A stretch of DNA of 64,000 bases. It comes from Verrucomicrobiales bacterium (GTDB lineage: Bacteria > Verrucomicrobiota > Verrucomicrobiia > Verrucomicrobiales > DEV007). The position numbers and the translations under genes were made by a program. Positions within the stretch are counted from its first letter, which is position 1, and the number at the start of each line of letters is the position of its first letter. The notes under the pieces are model-generated. The model saw nothing but the letters and a program-made list of their open reading frames with translations. It searched no databases and was not told the origin of the DNA. This document shows, piece after piece, positions 27,559 to 35,226 of this stretch. The stretch lies in contig DUBC01000020.1 in the NCBI GenBank assembly GCA_012960505.1, positions 56,109 through 120,108 of the forward strand, given 5' to 3'.

Positions 27559-29205
27559 GTGCCCGATAATATAATTATATTGATTGAAGTCTCACAGATC
27601 CGTTTACCCCTGAACCACCAAGACTCTGAATTAGAGAAAGCGCTCTTCAGAAAATTGCGAGTATCACAAGATCAAAGTTTCACTTGGAAAATTCATCGAT
27701 GCTCAATCGATGCAAGGAAAAAGGGATCTCCCGATATAAGACTCGTTTACACTATTCATATTGACGCTGGTTCCTCAGAACAAAGTATCGTCTCAAAGAC
27801 GAAAAGTTCTGACATTAAAATTGCAAAAAACACTGTATTCAAAACTGCTAAAGCCAATTCAAAATCGCACTGCCAAAATCCACTAATCATAGGGGCAGGC
27901 CCTTGTGGATACTTTGCTGCGCTTTATTTAGCCCGATCAGGCGCATGTCCAATTATCCTTGAAAGAGGTAAAGAAGCCGGCCCAAGGGCCCGGGACGTTA
28001 CCAAGTTTTGGCGAGAAGGAGGCGCGGTAGATTCAGAATCTAATGTACAGTTTGGAGAAGGAGGTGCCGGAACATTCTCTGACGGTAAACTATACACAGG
28101 AATAAAGGATCGCGACGGAGCTGTGCGGCTAGTGCTTGAAGAGCTAGCATCACATGGAGCGCCTAGTGATATTTTATTTAAAGGAAAACCTCACATTGGC
28201 ACCGATAAACTCATTAAAGTTCTCAGATCCATAAGAAAAGAAATTCTTGATCTTGGCGGCCAGATAAAATTCCAATCTCGGGTCGATGATATTGTCATAG
28301 AATCAGGTTCGATAGTTGGTGTTAGAACTTCAACTGGCGAAGAGCTTAATTCTAAAAATGTAATTCTGGCTGTAGGTCATAGCGCTAGAGATACTTTTGA
28401 GATGCTTCATCGGCATGAAATTCAAATGCAAAGCAAGTCATTTTCAATAGGCGCACGAATCGAACATCCTCAGGAAATGATAGATCGATCCTTGTACGGA
28501 TCAGCTGCTAGCCACGAGAAATTGGGGGCAGCCCCGTATAAATTTGTCCATCATCACAATAAGAAAAAAGGTAGGACTTGTTATTCTTTCTGCATGTGCC
28601 CGGGAGGATTGGTTGTTGCAGCAAGTTCTGAACCCGGACTAACTGTAACTAATGGAATGAGCAGCTATGCCCGTTCCGATGCTAACGCAAATTCCGGGTT
28701 CATGGTTGAAATTTTTCCAGAAGACTTTGAGAATTCAGAAAACCCATTGTCAGGGATTCAATTCCAACGCGAATGGGAACAAAAAGCATTCCAAGCCGGT
28801 GACTCTGATGGACGCGCCCCTGCTCAGTTACTCGGCGATTTTATGCAAAACATCAAATCATCCGAGATAGGCAATGTTGTTCCTTCTTATCGTCCAGGTG
28901 TCATAATGACAGACATAAGGGAATGCTTGCCCGAGTACGTGGTAAAAGTCATGCGACAGTCAGTTCACGGCATCAGTAAACAAATTGACGGATTTAACCG
29001 AAAGGACGCGGTCCTGACTGCAGCAGAAACAAGGTCATCCTCACCGCTAAGAATCACACGCAATTCTTTAATGCAAAGCCCATCAGTAAAAGGGCTTTAC
29101 CCTGCGGGCGAGGGTGCTGGATACGCAGGTGGGATTCTTTCCGCAGCAGTGGATGGACTAAGGACAGCAAAAGCATTACATGCAAATGCAATATCATCTC
29201 TGTAG
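27559..29205 (+). CDS. FAD-dependent dehydrogenase, uncharacterised (COG2509-like)
   Basis: The 548-residue protein has an N-terminal domain of about 100 residues, then a dinucleotide-binding Rossmann motif PLIIGAGPCGYFAALYLARSG and a C-terminal FAD motif LYPAGEGAGYAGGILSAAVDG. This is the layout of the large, uncharacterised FAD-dependent dehydrogenase family. The start is uncertain: GTG at 27559 or TTG at 27580 (before IEVSQIRLPL). Its end overlaps the end of the convergent phosphatase gene by 12 bases. Reaction and substrate are unknown. Confidence 0.85.
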   Translation: MPDNIIILIEVSQIRLPLNHQDSELEKALFRKLRVSQDQSFTWKIHRCSIDARKKGSPDIRLVYTIHIDAGSSEQSIVSKTKSSDIKIAKNTVFKTAKANSKSHCQNPLIIGAGPCGYFAALYLARSGACPIILERGKEAGPRARDVTKFWREGGAVDSESNVQFGEGGAGTFSDGKLYTGIKDRDGAVRLVLEELASHGAPSDILFKGKPHIGTDKLIKVLRSIRKEILDLGGQIKFQSRVDDIVIESGSIVGVRTSTGEELNSKNVILAVGHSARDTFEMLHRHEIQMQSKSFSIGARIEHPQEMIDRSLYGSAASHEKLGAAPYKFVHHHNKKKGRTCYSFCMCPGGLVVAASSEPGLTVTNGMSSYARSDANANSGFMVEIFPEDFENSENPLSGIQFQREWEQKAFQAGDSDGRAPAQLLGDFMQNIKSSEIGNVVPSYRPGVIMTDIRECLPEYVVKVMRQSVHGISKQIDGFNRKDAVLTAAETRSSSPLRITRNSLMQSPSVKGLYPAGEGAGYAGGILSAAVDGLRTAKALHANAISSL

Positions 29206-30612
29206 GGCACTTCTCTTTAATGGCAATGCATAAACTTCTTTTCCATCAATAGTAATGCAACGGAACGTTACCTGAGGATCCTCAAGGTCCAGATTGAAAC
29301 TTAACGATCCAAAAAAGTTACCTTTGTTATAAGAAAACAAAGCTTCTTTTTTTGTATTATGAGTATGATCATTGGTAAGCTTAGAAGTCTCAAATTCATA
29401 AATTGTGTAGCCTTTTGGCCTGTGAATTTCATACACATCAGTGCGGTGCCTGTCAGCAGAAATAAGAATTACACCACCTACTTTTTCACGATCAATAACT
29501 GAAAGAATTTCTTCCCTTTCCTCTTTAACTCCCCACCAAGAATCAGCTCCTCCTTTATCCGCATGCTCGGTCCACAAAGTTCCTGAAGCAATGACCTTGA
29601 AGGTCGCCTTAGACGACTTTAGAGATTCTAATAACCAATTTTTCTGCACTTTCCCCAGCATTGTTTTCTCCTTTTTAAAGTCCCTGTAATAGCGACCATC
29701 AGTCATAAAAAAATCAACATCTCCAATGCTAAACGAATACCAGCAACCCGGGTTCTCTTCGCCTCCACCATAGCCAGGATTAATCCAGTTTTCTTTAAAT
29801 ACATTCCACACGGGAATCTTCCATTTAGGACTATTTATATCAGTGCCTCCAGAAACATCATTAGCTCCGAAATCATGATCATCCCATATAGAATACTGAG
29901 CAGAACGAGAGACCATCCACTTAAATTCAGGCCTTAGTTGGCGACGATAATAATAAACTCTTTGTCTGGTCCTACTCTTAGGATCATCAATATAAATATT
30001 ATCACCTAGCCAAAGAAAAGCCGCAGGGGATCGATCTGCAATTGTTTTCCAAATATGCTCCTTGGGGTGATTATAACGGGCGCCGCCTCCGAAACAAACC
30101 TCGAAATTGCCACCCTCACCCTTCGCTGGATAAGTCCTAAAGCTAGGCTTATCTTTTTCTTTATAGATCAAGACTCCATCTATCTCTATATTGTATTTAT
30201 ATTTCGAATCCGGATCTAAATTTTTAAATTCAATCGTCGCCGCAAAATCATTTTTTGGCGATGTCTTCACGGATCCTTTAACCTCTCCATCAATCATTAA
30301 ACGGACCTTTGCAGGCGCCGCAGTTCTTATCCATACCGAACCCTCACTATCGCTAAGGCTTCCCAACATAGGCCCTCCAAAAATCTGTAAATCATGTTTG
30401 TTAATTAATTTCCTAAAACTTTCCTTAGTATAAATATTCTTAATGCCCGCTTCATTGCCAAGGTCAGGTGAATCCAACAGTTCCTTTATCAAATATGAAT
30501 CTAATTCTCCTATTATCGGAACATCCTTAGGAGTCATGATGGGAGGCTTTGAATGAATTGGCAATAAAACCACAAACCAAGCAAACAGAATCAATAAACC
30601 TTTGTAGACCAT
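29194..30612 (-). CDS. PhoD-like metallophosphatase, exported
   Basis: The 472-residue protein has a signal peptide (about residues 3-20), then a fibronectin-like N-terminal domain (about 80-160) and a calcineurin-like PhoD domain. Metal-binding elements include FLWLGDNIYIDD, IWDDHDFGAND and VILISADRHRTDVYE. PhoD-like enzymes hydrolyse phosphate mono- or diesters outside the cytoplasm, often in phosphate scavenging. The gene is alone on the minus strand between plus-strand genes. Substrate and phosphate regulation cannot be inferred; no pho box was recognised upstream. Confidence 0.88.
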   Translation of the reverse strand: MVYKGLLILFAWFVVLLPIHSKPPIMTPKDVPIIGELDSYLIKELLDSPDLGNEAGIKNIYTKESFRKLINKHDLQIFGGPMLGSLSDSEGSVWIRTAAPAKVRLMIDGEVKGSVKTSPKNDFAATIEFKNLDPDSKYKYNIEIDGVLIYKEKDKPSFRTYPAKGEGGNFEVCFGGGARYNHPKEHIWKTIADRSPAAFLWLGDNIYIDDPKSRTRQRVYYYRRQLRPEFKWMVSRSAQYSIWDDHDFGANDVSGGTDINSPKWKIPVWNVFKENWINPGYGGGEENPGCWYSFSIGDVDFFMTDGRYYRDFKKEKTMLGKVQKNWLLESLKSSKATFKVIASGTLWTEHADKGGADSWWGVKEEREEILSVIDREKVGGVILISADRHRTDVYEIHRPKGYTIYEFETSKLTNDHTHNTKKEALFSYNKGNFFGSLSFNLDLEDPQVTFRCITIDGKEVYALPLKRSALQR

Positions 30613-30738
30613 TACAAAACTCTAACTCAACACGACTTCCCAGCAATGAACTTCGAGAATAGTTTCCTTTTTTACTATTACTAAGCCCAAATCCGTAAGA
30701 AGCTTATAATCGCACAAGTCGGCTTAACAAAAATAATT

Positions 30739-32082
30739 ATGTCCATCCCAAGATACTTCCTATTTCTCTGTGGTCAGATAGGAATCATGAGCCTCTCACG
30801 GTTCCTTTATCAATGGATTATTACATACGGTGCCTTAGACGACTCTGAAACAAAACTCTTTCCGGCCATTACCTTAGGCATAGTATTCTTCTCTTTCCGA
30901 GTATTTGACGGGATCACCGATCCTGTCGCTGGCAAATTGACTGATTCCTGGGCCCGGAAAGGATTCCAAAGAAGAACTCTATTATGGATCTCCTTTTCCT
31001 TGGCTCCGATCGGACTGACCTTAACTTTCCTAGCAAATCACAGCCATTCAAAACCATTTGCCTGGGCCCTTCTAACAATAGGACTGCTGATTTTCTTTAT
31101 TGGATACACTTTCTACGCCATCCCTTACTGGAGCCTCATTGATGACTACGCACAAGGTGACATGAAAGTACGGGCAAAACTTTCCAACTTACTGGGACTC
31201 GGAATCGTTCTCGCTTCAGGAATTGGTTTCGTGGTAAGTGGAGCGCTAATTGAAAAGCTTAGCAGTCTCACCGATGAACCCGATCCCCTTGGTTACTCAA
31301 TGGCTGCATTAAGTTTTAGTGGCGTATCAGTTTTCTTGATGATTCTTCCGTTCTTTGCTAACCCAAAGAAAACTAATAAAATAATCAAAAAAGATAATCC
31401 GACTGAAATTCAAACTGAACCGTCTTCACTTTGGTCAGGGATTATTCAAGCATTAAGACATAGGCGATTCTTAGCTCTCATTGCTCTTTTCGGAGGATCA
31501 CAAATGTCTTTCACTGTAATGACAGCCGCGGCGCCATTCATTGCTACCGAATTACTTGGCGGCTCCGTAGGTGATGTGGCTCAGTTACTAGGCCCATTAC
31601 TAGGAATAGCCGTCATATGTTTTCTCTTCGTTCCAAAGATTCAACAACGGTTCGGCTGGCTACGAAGCATGCTTTACGCTTCTATTGCCCTCTCAATTGT
31701 TTACGCTTGCTGTGGATTGCTAGGTAAAAGTTTTATCATCAGCCCTTTAATGACCGCTTCTGTGGTCTTTGGTTTAGGTGGCCCCATGATCGCCGTGCTC
31801 TTAGGGGTCGAAGCCGAAGGTGTTGTCGACTGTGCTAAAGAAAGAGGCGGAGAGAGTCTCGTTGGCATTTATTGGGGCGCGTTCAATTTTGTTGTCAAAA
31901 TCCTCAACGGAATTGCAATTTTATTGGCATCCATTCTCATTCAATTACATCAATCACAGGAAAGTTGGGAGACTCTAGCAATACGATCGATGGGATTCCT
32001 AGCAGGAGGATGCCTCCTCGCTGGCGTTGGATTTTATTATATAATAAGCCCAAATAAAAAACATAAGGCACCGGCTCTTTAA
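30739..32082 (+). CDS. MFS/GPH-family sugar:cation symporter
   Basis: A 447-residue protein with about 12 membrane helices. The early segment FFSFRVFDGITDPVAGKLTDSW matches the glycoside-pentoside-hexuronide (MelB-like) family, which imports sugars or hexuronides with Na+ or H+. Residues near DPVAGKLTD correspond to the cation-site helix of MelB. With uxaC and a sulfatase within 9 kb, uptake of a (hexuronide) oligosaccharide product is a reasonable but unproven guess. The next gene starts 3 bp after its stop, so they are probably co-transcribed. Confidence 0.88.
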   Translation: MSIPRYFLFLCGQIGIMSLSRFLYQWIITYGALDDSETKLFPAITLGIVFFSFRVFDGITDPVAGKLTDSWARKGFQRRTLLWISFSLAPIGLTLTFLANHSHSKPFAWALLTIGLLIFFIGYTFYAIPYWSLIDDYAQGDMKVRAKLSNLLGLGIVLASGIGFVVSGALIEKLSSLTDEPDPLGYSMAALSFSGVSVFLMILPFFANPKKTNKIIKKDNPTEIQTEPSSLWSGIIQALRHRRFLALIALFGGSQMSFTVMTAAAPFIATELLGGSVGDVAQLLGPLLGIAVICFLFVPKIQQRFGWLRSMLYASIALSIVYACCGLLGKSFIISPLMTASVVFGLGGPMIAVLLGVEAEGVVDCAKERGGESLVGIYWGAFNFVVKILNGIAILLASILIQLHQSQESWETLAIRSMGFLAGGCLLAGVGFYYIISPNKKHKAPAL

Positions 32083-32085
32083 ATA

Positions 32086-32763
32086 ATGAATCCACTCAAA
32101 GAGAAGTGGTTCTGGGGATGCTTGATTGTAATTAGCATCGTTCTTTGCCAAGTCCAATTTGATCTCATTCAAATCATACCCAAACTAATTCAATATATTG
32201 AATCTCTTGGCATCATCGGAAAATTCTTTTTCGTATTAGTCTATATTCTCGCATGCATACTTCTTATCCCCGGATCACCCCTGACCATTGGAGCCGGTGC
32301 AACTTTCGGCTTTTGGAATGGGTTGATCCTTGTTTCAATCGGATCCACTTTAGGAGCGGCGGCAGCTTTTCTTATCTCACGCTATCTAGCAAGGGGATTC
32401 ATCGAAAGAAAACTTAAAAAAAACCACAAATTCTCCGCAATGGACATGGCCATTACAAGTGAAGGATGGAAAATTGTATTTTGGGCGAGGCTCAGCCCAA
32501 TCATTCCATTTTTCCTACTAAATTATGCCCTCGGATTAACCAAAATTCGCCTACACTCATATATAATTTCATCTTGGGCAGGAATGATACCTGGTACTGT
32601 TTTATATACTTACGTAGGCTCCTTAGGAAAAACCATACTCGCAACAGAAAGCTCACCAGCGAACTGGGTGATTCTTGGGGTCGGCTTAATCGCCACTGTT
32701 AGCGTAACCGTTCTTATTTCCAGAATCGCTAAAAAATCCCTTACGGCCAAAGACCAACACTAA
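32086..32763 (+). CDS. TVP38/TMEM64 (VTT-domain) membrane protein
   Basis: A 225-residue polytopic protein with the VTT/SNARE-associated domain. The signature ILLIPGSPLTIGAGATFGFW and STLGAAAAFLISRYLARGFIE plus FWARLSPIIPFFLLNYALGLT are clear. Family members (YdjX/YdjZ, DedA-related) are envelope proteins, some linked to lipid scrambling or undecaprenyl-phosphate transport; the role here is not established. It is the second gene of a pair with the GPH symporter. It ends just before the convergent moaB gene. Confidence 0.88.
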   Translation: MNPLKEKWFWGCLIVISIVLCQVQFDLIQIIPKLIQYIESLGIIGKFFFVLVYILACILLIPGSPLTIGAGATFGFWNGLILVSIGSTLGAAAAFLISRYLARGFIERKLKKNHKFSAMDMAITSEGWKIVFWARLSPIIPFFLLNYALGLTKIRLHSYIISSWAGMIPGTVLYTYVGSLGKTILATESSPANWVILGVGLIATVSVTVLISRIAKKSLTAKDQH

Positions 32764-32786
32764 TTACATTCCTTCTGACTCTTGAT

Positions 32787-33263
32787 TCAGCAAGAAGTTG
32801 GTTCGCCTGCACATAATTTAACTGTATGAACAATTGCTCCTTCAACAAATTCCAGACATTCTACAGCACCCTGAGGCTTACCTGGTAGGGTGATTACAAG
32901 AGAATTTCCAACAACCGCAGCCAAGCCTCGTGAAAGAATTGCATTCGGAGTTATGTCAACGCTACGCATTCGCATTAATTCACCAAAGCCATCAATTTCA
33001 ACTCTCATGACCTCTCTAAGAGCCTCAGGCGTCACATCACGTTCAGTGATTCCGGTCCCTCCAGTCGTCAGTATTAAATTACAGCCCTGAGCCTCAAATG
33101 AAAGGATCACTTCCTTGATTCGCTCCTTATCATCGGGAACGATCGCATCAGCGAGTACATGCCAATCACGTTTTTTAGACTCAGCCTGCAACGCCGGCCC
33201 TCCATGATCTTCATATTCTCCAGCTGTTGCACGGTCCGATACTGTAATGATTCCTACATTCAT
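32787..33263 (-). CDS. moaB: molybdenum cofactor biosynthesis protein MoaB/MogA
   Basis: A 158-residue protein with the MoCF-biosynthesis fold, starting MNVGIITVSDRATAGEYEDHGG. The motif LILTTGGTGITERDVTPEAL is the molybdopterin-binding signature; it adenylates molybdopterin before molybdate insertion in MogA-type members. It is third in the moaA-moaC-moaB order, 5 bp downstream of moaC. MoaB and MogA cannot be separated by eye. Confidence 0.93.
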   Translation of the reverse strand: MNVGIITVSDRATAGEYEDHGGPALQAESKKRDWHVLADAIVPDDKERIKEVILSFEAQGCNLILTTGGTGITERDVTPEALREVMRVEIDGFGELMRMRSVDITPNAILSRGLAAVVGNSLVITLPGKPQGAVECLEFVEGAIVHTVKLCAGEPTSC

Positions 33264-33268
33264 TTTTA

Positions 33269-33715
33269 TTAATCCTTTTTTTTGGATTCAAGTTTAACGT
33301 CCCCTATGACCATCGTCTTATCTACCGCTTTGCACATATCATAAAGAGTCAAAGCCGCAACGCTAACAGCGCATAAAGCCTCCATTTCAACGCCTGTTTT
33401 ACCGGAAGTTTTGACCGTTGATCTCAATAAAATTCCCTTCTTTTTGATCACGCAATCAACTGAGATATGAGACACCGACAAGGGGTGGCATAGAGGTATC
33501 AAATCTGATGTTTTTTTAGCTGCAGAAATTCCAGCAATTTTCGCTACAGTTAATACATCACCTTTTTTAATTCCATTATCATTAACCAAATCTATCGTTT
33601 CTGCCTGCATCTCAATGAAACCACTAGCAGTTGCCGTACGGGACACCTCTGGTTTACCTGTAACATCCACCATCGAAGCTTCACCTTCTCTATTAACGTG
33701 AGATAATTCATTCAT
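33269..33715 (-). CDS. moaC: cyclic pyranopterin monophosphate synthase
   Basis: A 148-residue MoaC. Conserved stretches are MVDVTGKPEVSRTATASG, LIPLCHPLSVSHI with the active-site His, and KTGVEMEALCAVSVAALTLYDMCKAVDK near the C-terminus. It converts the MoaA product into cyclic pyranopterin monophosphate. I chose ATG at 33715 (MNELSHVN), which lies 4 bases after the moaA stop, over a start at 33736 that would overlap moaA. Confidence 0.95.
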   Translation of the reverse strand: MNELSHVNREGEASMVDVTGKPEVSRTATASGFIEMQAETIDLVNDNGIKKGDVLTVAKIAGISAAKKTSDLIPLCHPLSVSHISVDCVIKKKGILLRSTVKTSGKTGVEMEALCAVSVAALTLYDMCKAVDKTMVIGDVKLESKKKD

Positions 33716-33719
33716 GCAT

Positions 33720-34721
33720 TTAGCCTCCAATCGCAATCATTTTACGGCCTGGTTGGTAATTGGATAAAAAATCATGCTCTTTGGGTTTTTTGACAACTAC
33801 CCCACGTATGAAATTAGCAATCCTTTCATCACTAGCACCACAGCGGATCTCAGACAATAAGTCAAATTCCAAATGACTTCCGAGGCAAGGCCTTAACTTG
33901 CCGTCACACGTTAACCTAAGCTTATTGCACGACTCACAAAAATGGAAATTAGTCATGGCTCCAATGAACCCAATTAACTGATCTCTTCCTGGAATCATAT
34001 AATACGAAGCTGGCCCATTTGTTTTGTAATCTGACCTCGATTGAAGGCACCCAAAAGTATCAGAAAGAGACTTTATAACTTCACCGCATGGAAGAAAGTT
34101 TGAATCCTTAAGAACATCAGTACTACTGACCGGCATCATTTCTATAAACCTTATAAGCAAATTTCTCTGATGAGAAAAATTCACTAACTGAATCAAATCA
34201 TCCTCATTTCTCCCTCTCATCAAGACCGTATTAATCTTTACTTTTTCAAAACCAGAATCAATCAAATCATCAATGCCCTCAATGACTCGATTCAAATATG
34301 GACGCCCGGTAATCGCTACGTACTTGCGCTCATCTAGAGTATCAAGTGATACATTAACAGTTCTAACTCCAGCATCGGCGAGAGCTGCCGCCGCCGTTTT
34401 AAAATCCCCCACTGACCTTGAAAGCAAAGTTCCGTTGGTAGTAATTCCTAAATCCTTAATCCCTCCTATCTCACTCAACCGCTTAATAAAAGGAATAACA
34501 TCTCTCCTAGTTAAAGGTTCACCGCCGGTAACTCTTATCTTAGTTACTCCCAAACCTACCGCGATCCTCACAACTCTCAATATTTCCTCATAACTCATCA
34601 CTCCGCCCTTAGGCAGCCATTCCTGAAGCTCATTAGGCATACAGTACGCGCATCTCTCATTGCACCTATCTGTCACTGAAATTCGCAAATAAGAAATTTG
34701 ATGTCCAAAATTGTCTTCCAC
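33720..34721 (-). CDS. moaA: GTP 3',8-cyclase, radical SAM
   Basis: A 333-residue radical-SAM enzyme with the CxxxCxxC motif as CNERCAYC near residue 18, the TGGEPL motif and the second C-terminal 4Fe-4S ligands in CESCNKLRLTCDGKLRPC. The C-terminus ends GG as in most MoaA, where the tail is needed for activity. It starts at GTG. It performs the first committed step of molybdopterin synthesis from GTP. With moaC and moaB it forms a compact operon; the molybdoenzyme served is not in the window. Confidence 0.96.
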   Translation of the reverse strand: MEDNFGHQISYLRISVTDRCNERCAYCMPNELQEWLPKGGVMSYEEILRVVRIAVGLGVTKIRVTGGEPLTRRDVIPFIKRLSEIGGIKDLGITTNGTLLSRSVGDFKTAAAALADAGVRTVNVSLDTLDERKYVAITGRPYLNRVIEGIDDLIDSGFEKVKINTVLMRGRNEDDLIQLVNFSHQRNLLIRFIEMMPVSSTDVLKDSNFLPCGEVIKSLSDTFGCLQSRSDYKTNGPASYYMIPGRDQLIGFIGAMTNFHFCESCNKLRLTCDGKLRPCLGSHLEFDLLSEIRCGASDERIANFIRGVVVKKPKEHDFLSNYQPGRKMIAIGG

Positions 34722-34796
34722 TTGTATATCGTATTGTTAGAAAAATCTTATTGAGTATATTAAGAATTAGTTTATCCCAGAATCTATATCTAAGTT

Positions 34797-35219
34797 ATGC
34801 ATTTAAAAATTATCTTTATTTTTATATTAACTTTATTCCTCTGCAATTGTTCATCAAAAATTCAATCAAGAATTGATGAAAATCCTAAAATGTTTGCATC
34901 TCTGACAGGAACCCAGAAGAGCGCTGTTTCTAAGGGGATGATATTAAAAGGAATGCCAATGGATGCAGTTTATTTAGCCTGGGGGAAACCGGACGGGACA
35001 AAAGAAGGCAACATCAACGGAAAAAATGTAGAGAAATGGAGATATTCATCACATATGCCTATATGGAACCAAAATGTGATATATAGCGACCACCACTACT
35101 ATCATCATGACTATTACGATCCATTCTATAATTCAACCAGCGTCGGATACATTCCTTACACATCCGCTGTCGTTGAGTTCGAGAATAGAAAAGTGACAGC
35201 CTGGGAGCAAGAGCGCTAA
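34797..35219 (+). CDS. small predicted lipoprotein, unknown function
   Basis: A 140-residue protein with a hydrophobic N-terminus and a lipobox-like LCNC, suggesting cleavage and lipidation at C18. The mature part contains a short domain (SKGMILKGMPMDAVYLAWGKPDG) resembling the SmpA/OmlA-type BamE fold in which a helix-rich turn precedes W-G-x-P. The tail is rich in His, Tyr and Asp (SDHHYYHHDYYDPFYN), an unusual aromatic metal-binding-like patch. I do not recognise a family with confidence. It ends 7 bp before the convergent kinase gene. Confidence 0.75.
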   Translation: MHLKIIFIFILTLFLCNCSSKIQSRIDENPKMFASLTGTQKSAVSKGMILKGMPMDAVYLAWGKPDGTKEGNINGKNVEKWRYSSHMPIWNQNVIYSDHHYYHHDYYDPFYNSTSVGYIPYTSAVVEFENRKVTAWEQER

Positions 35220-35226
35220 TTAATAA

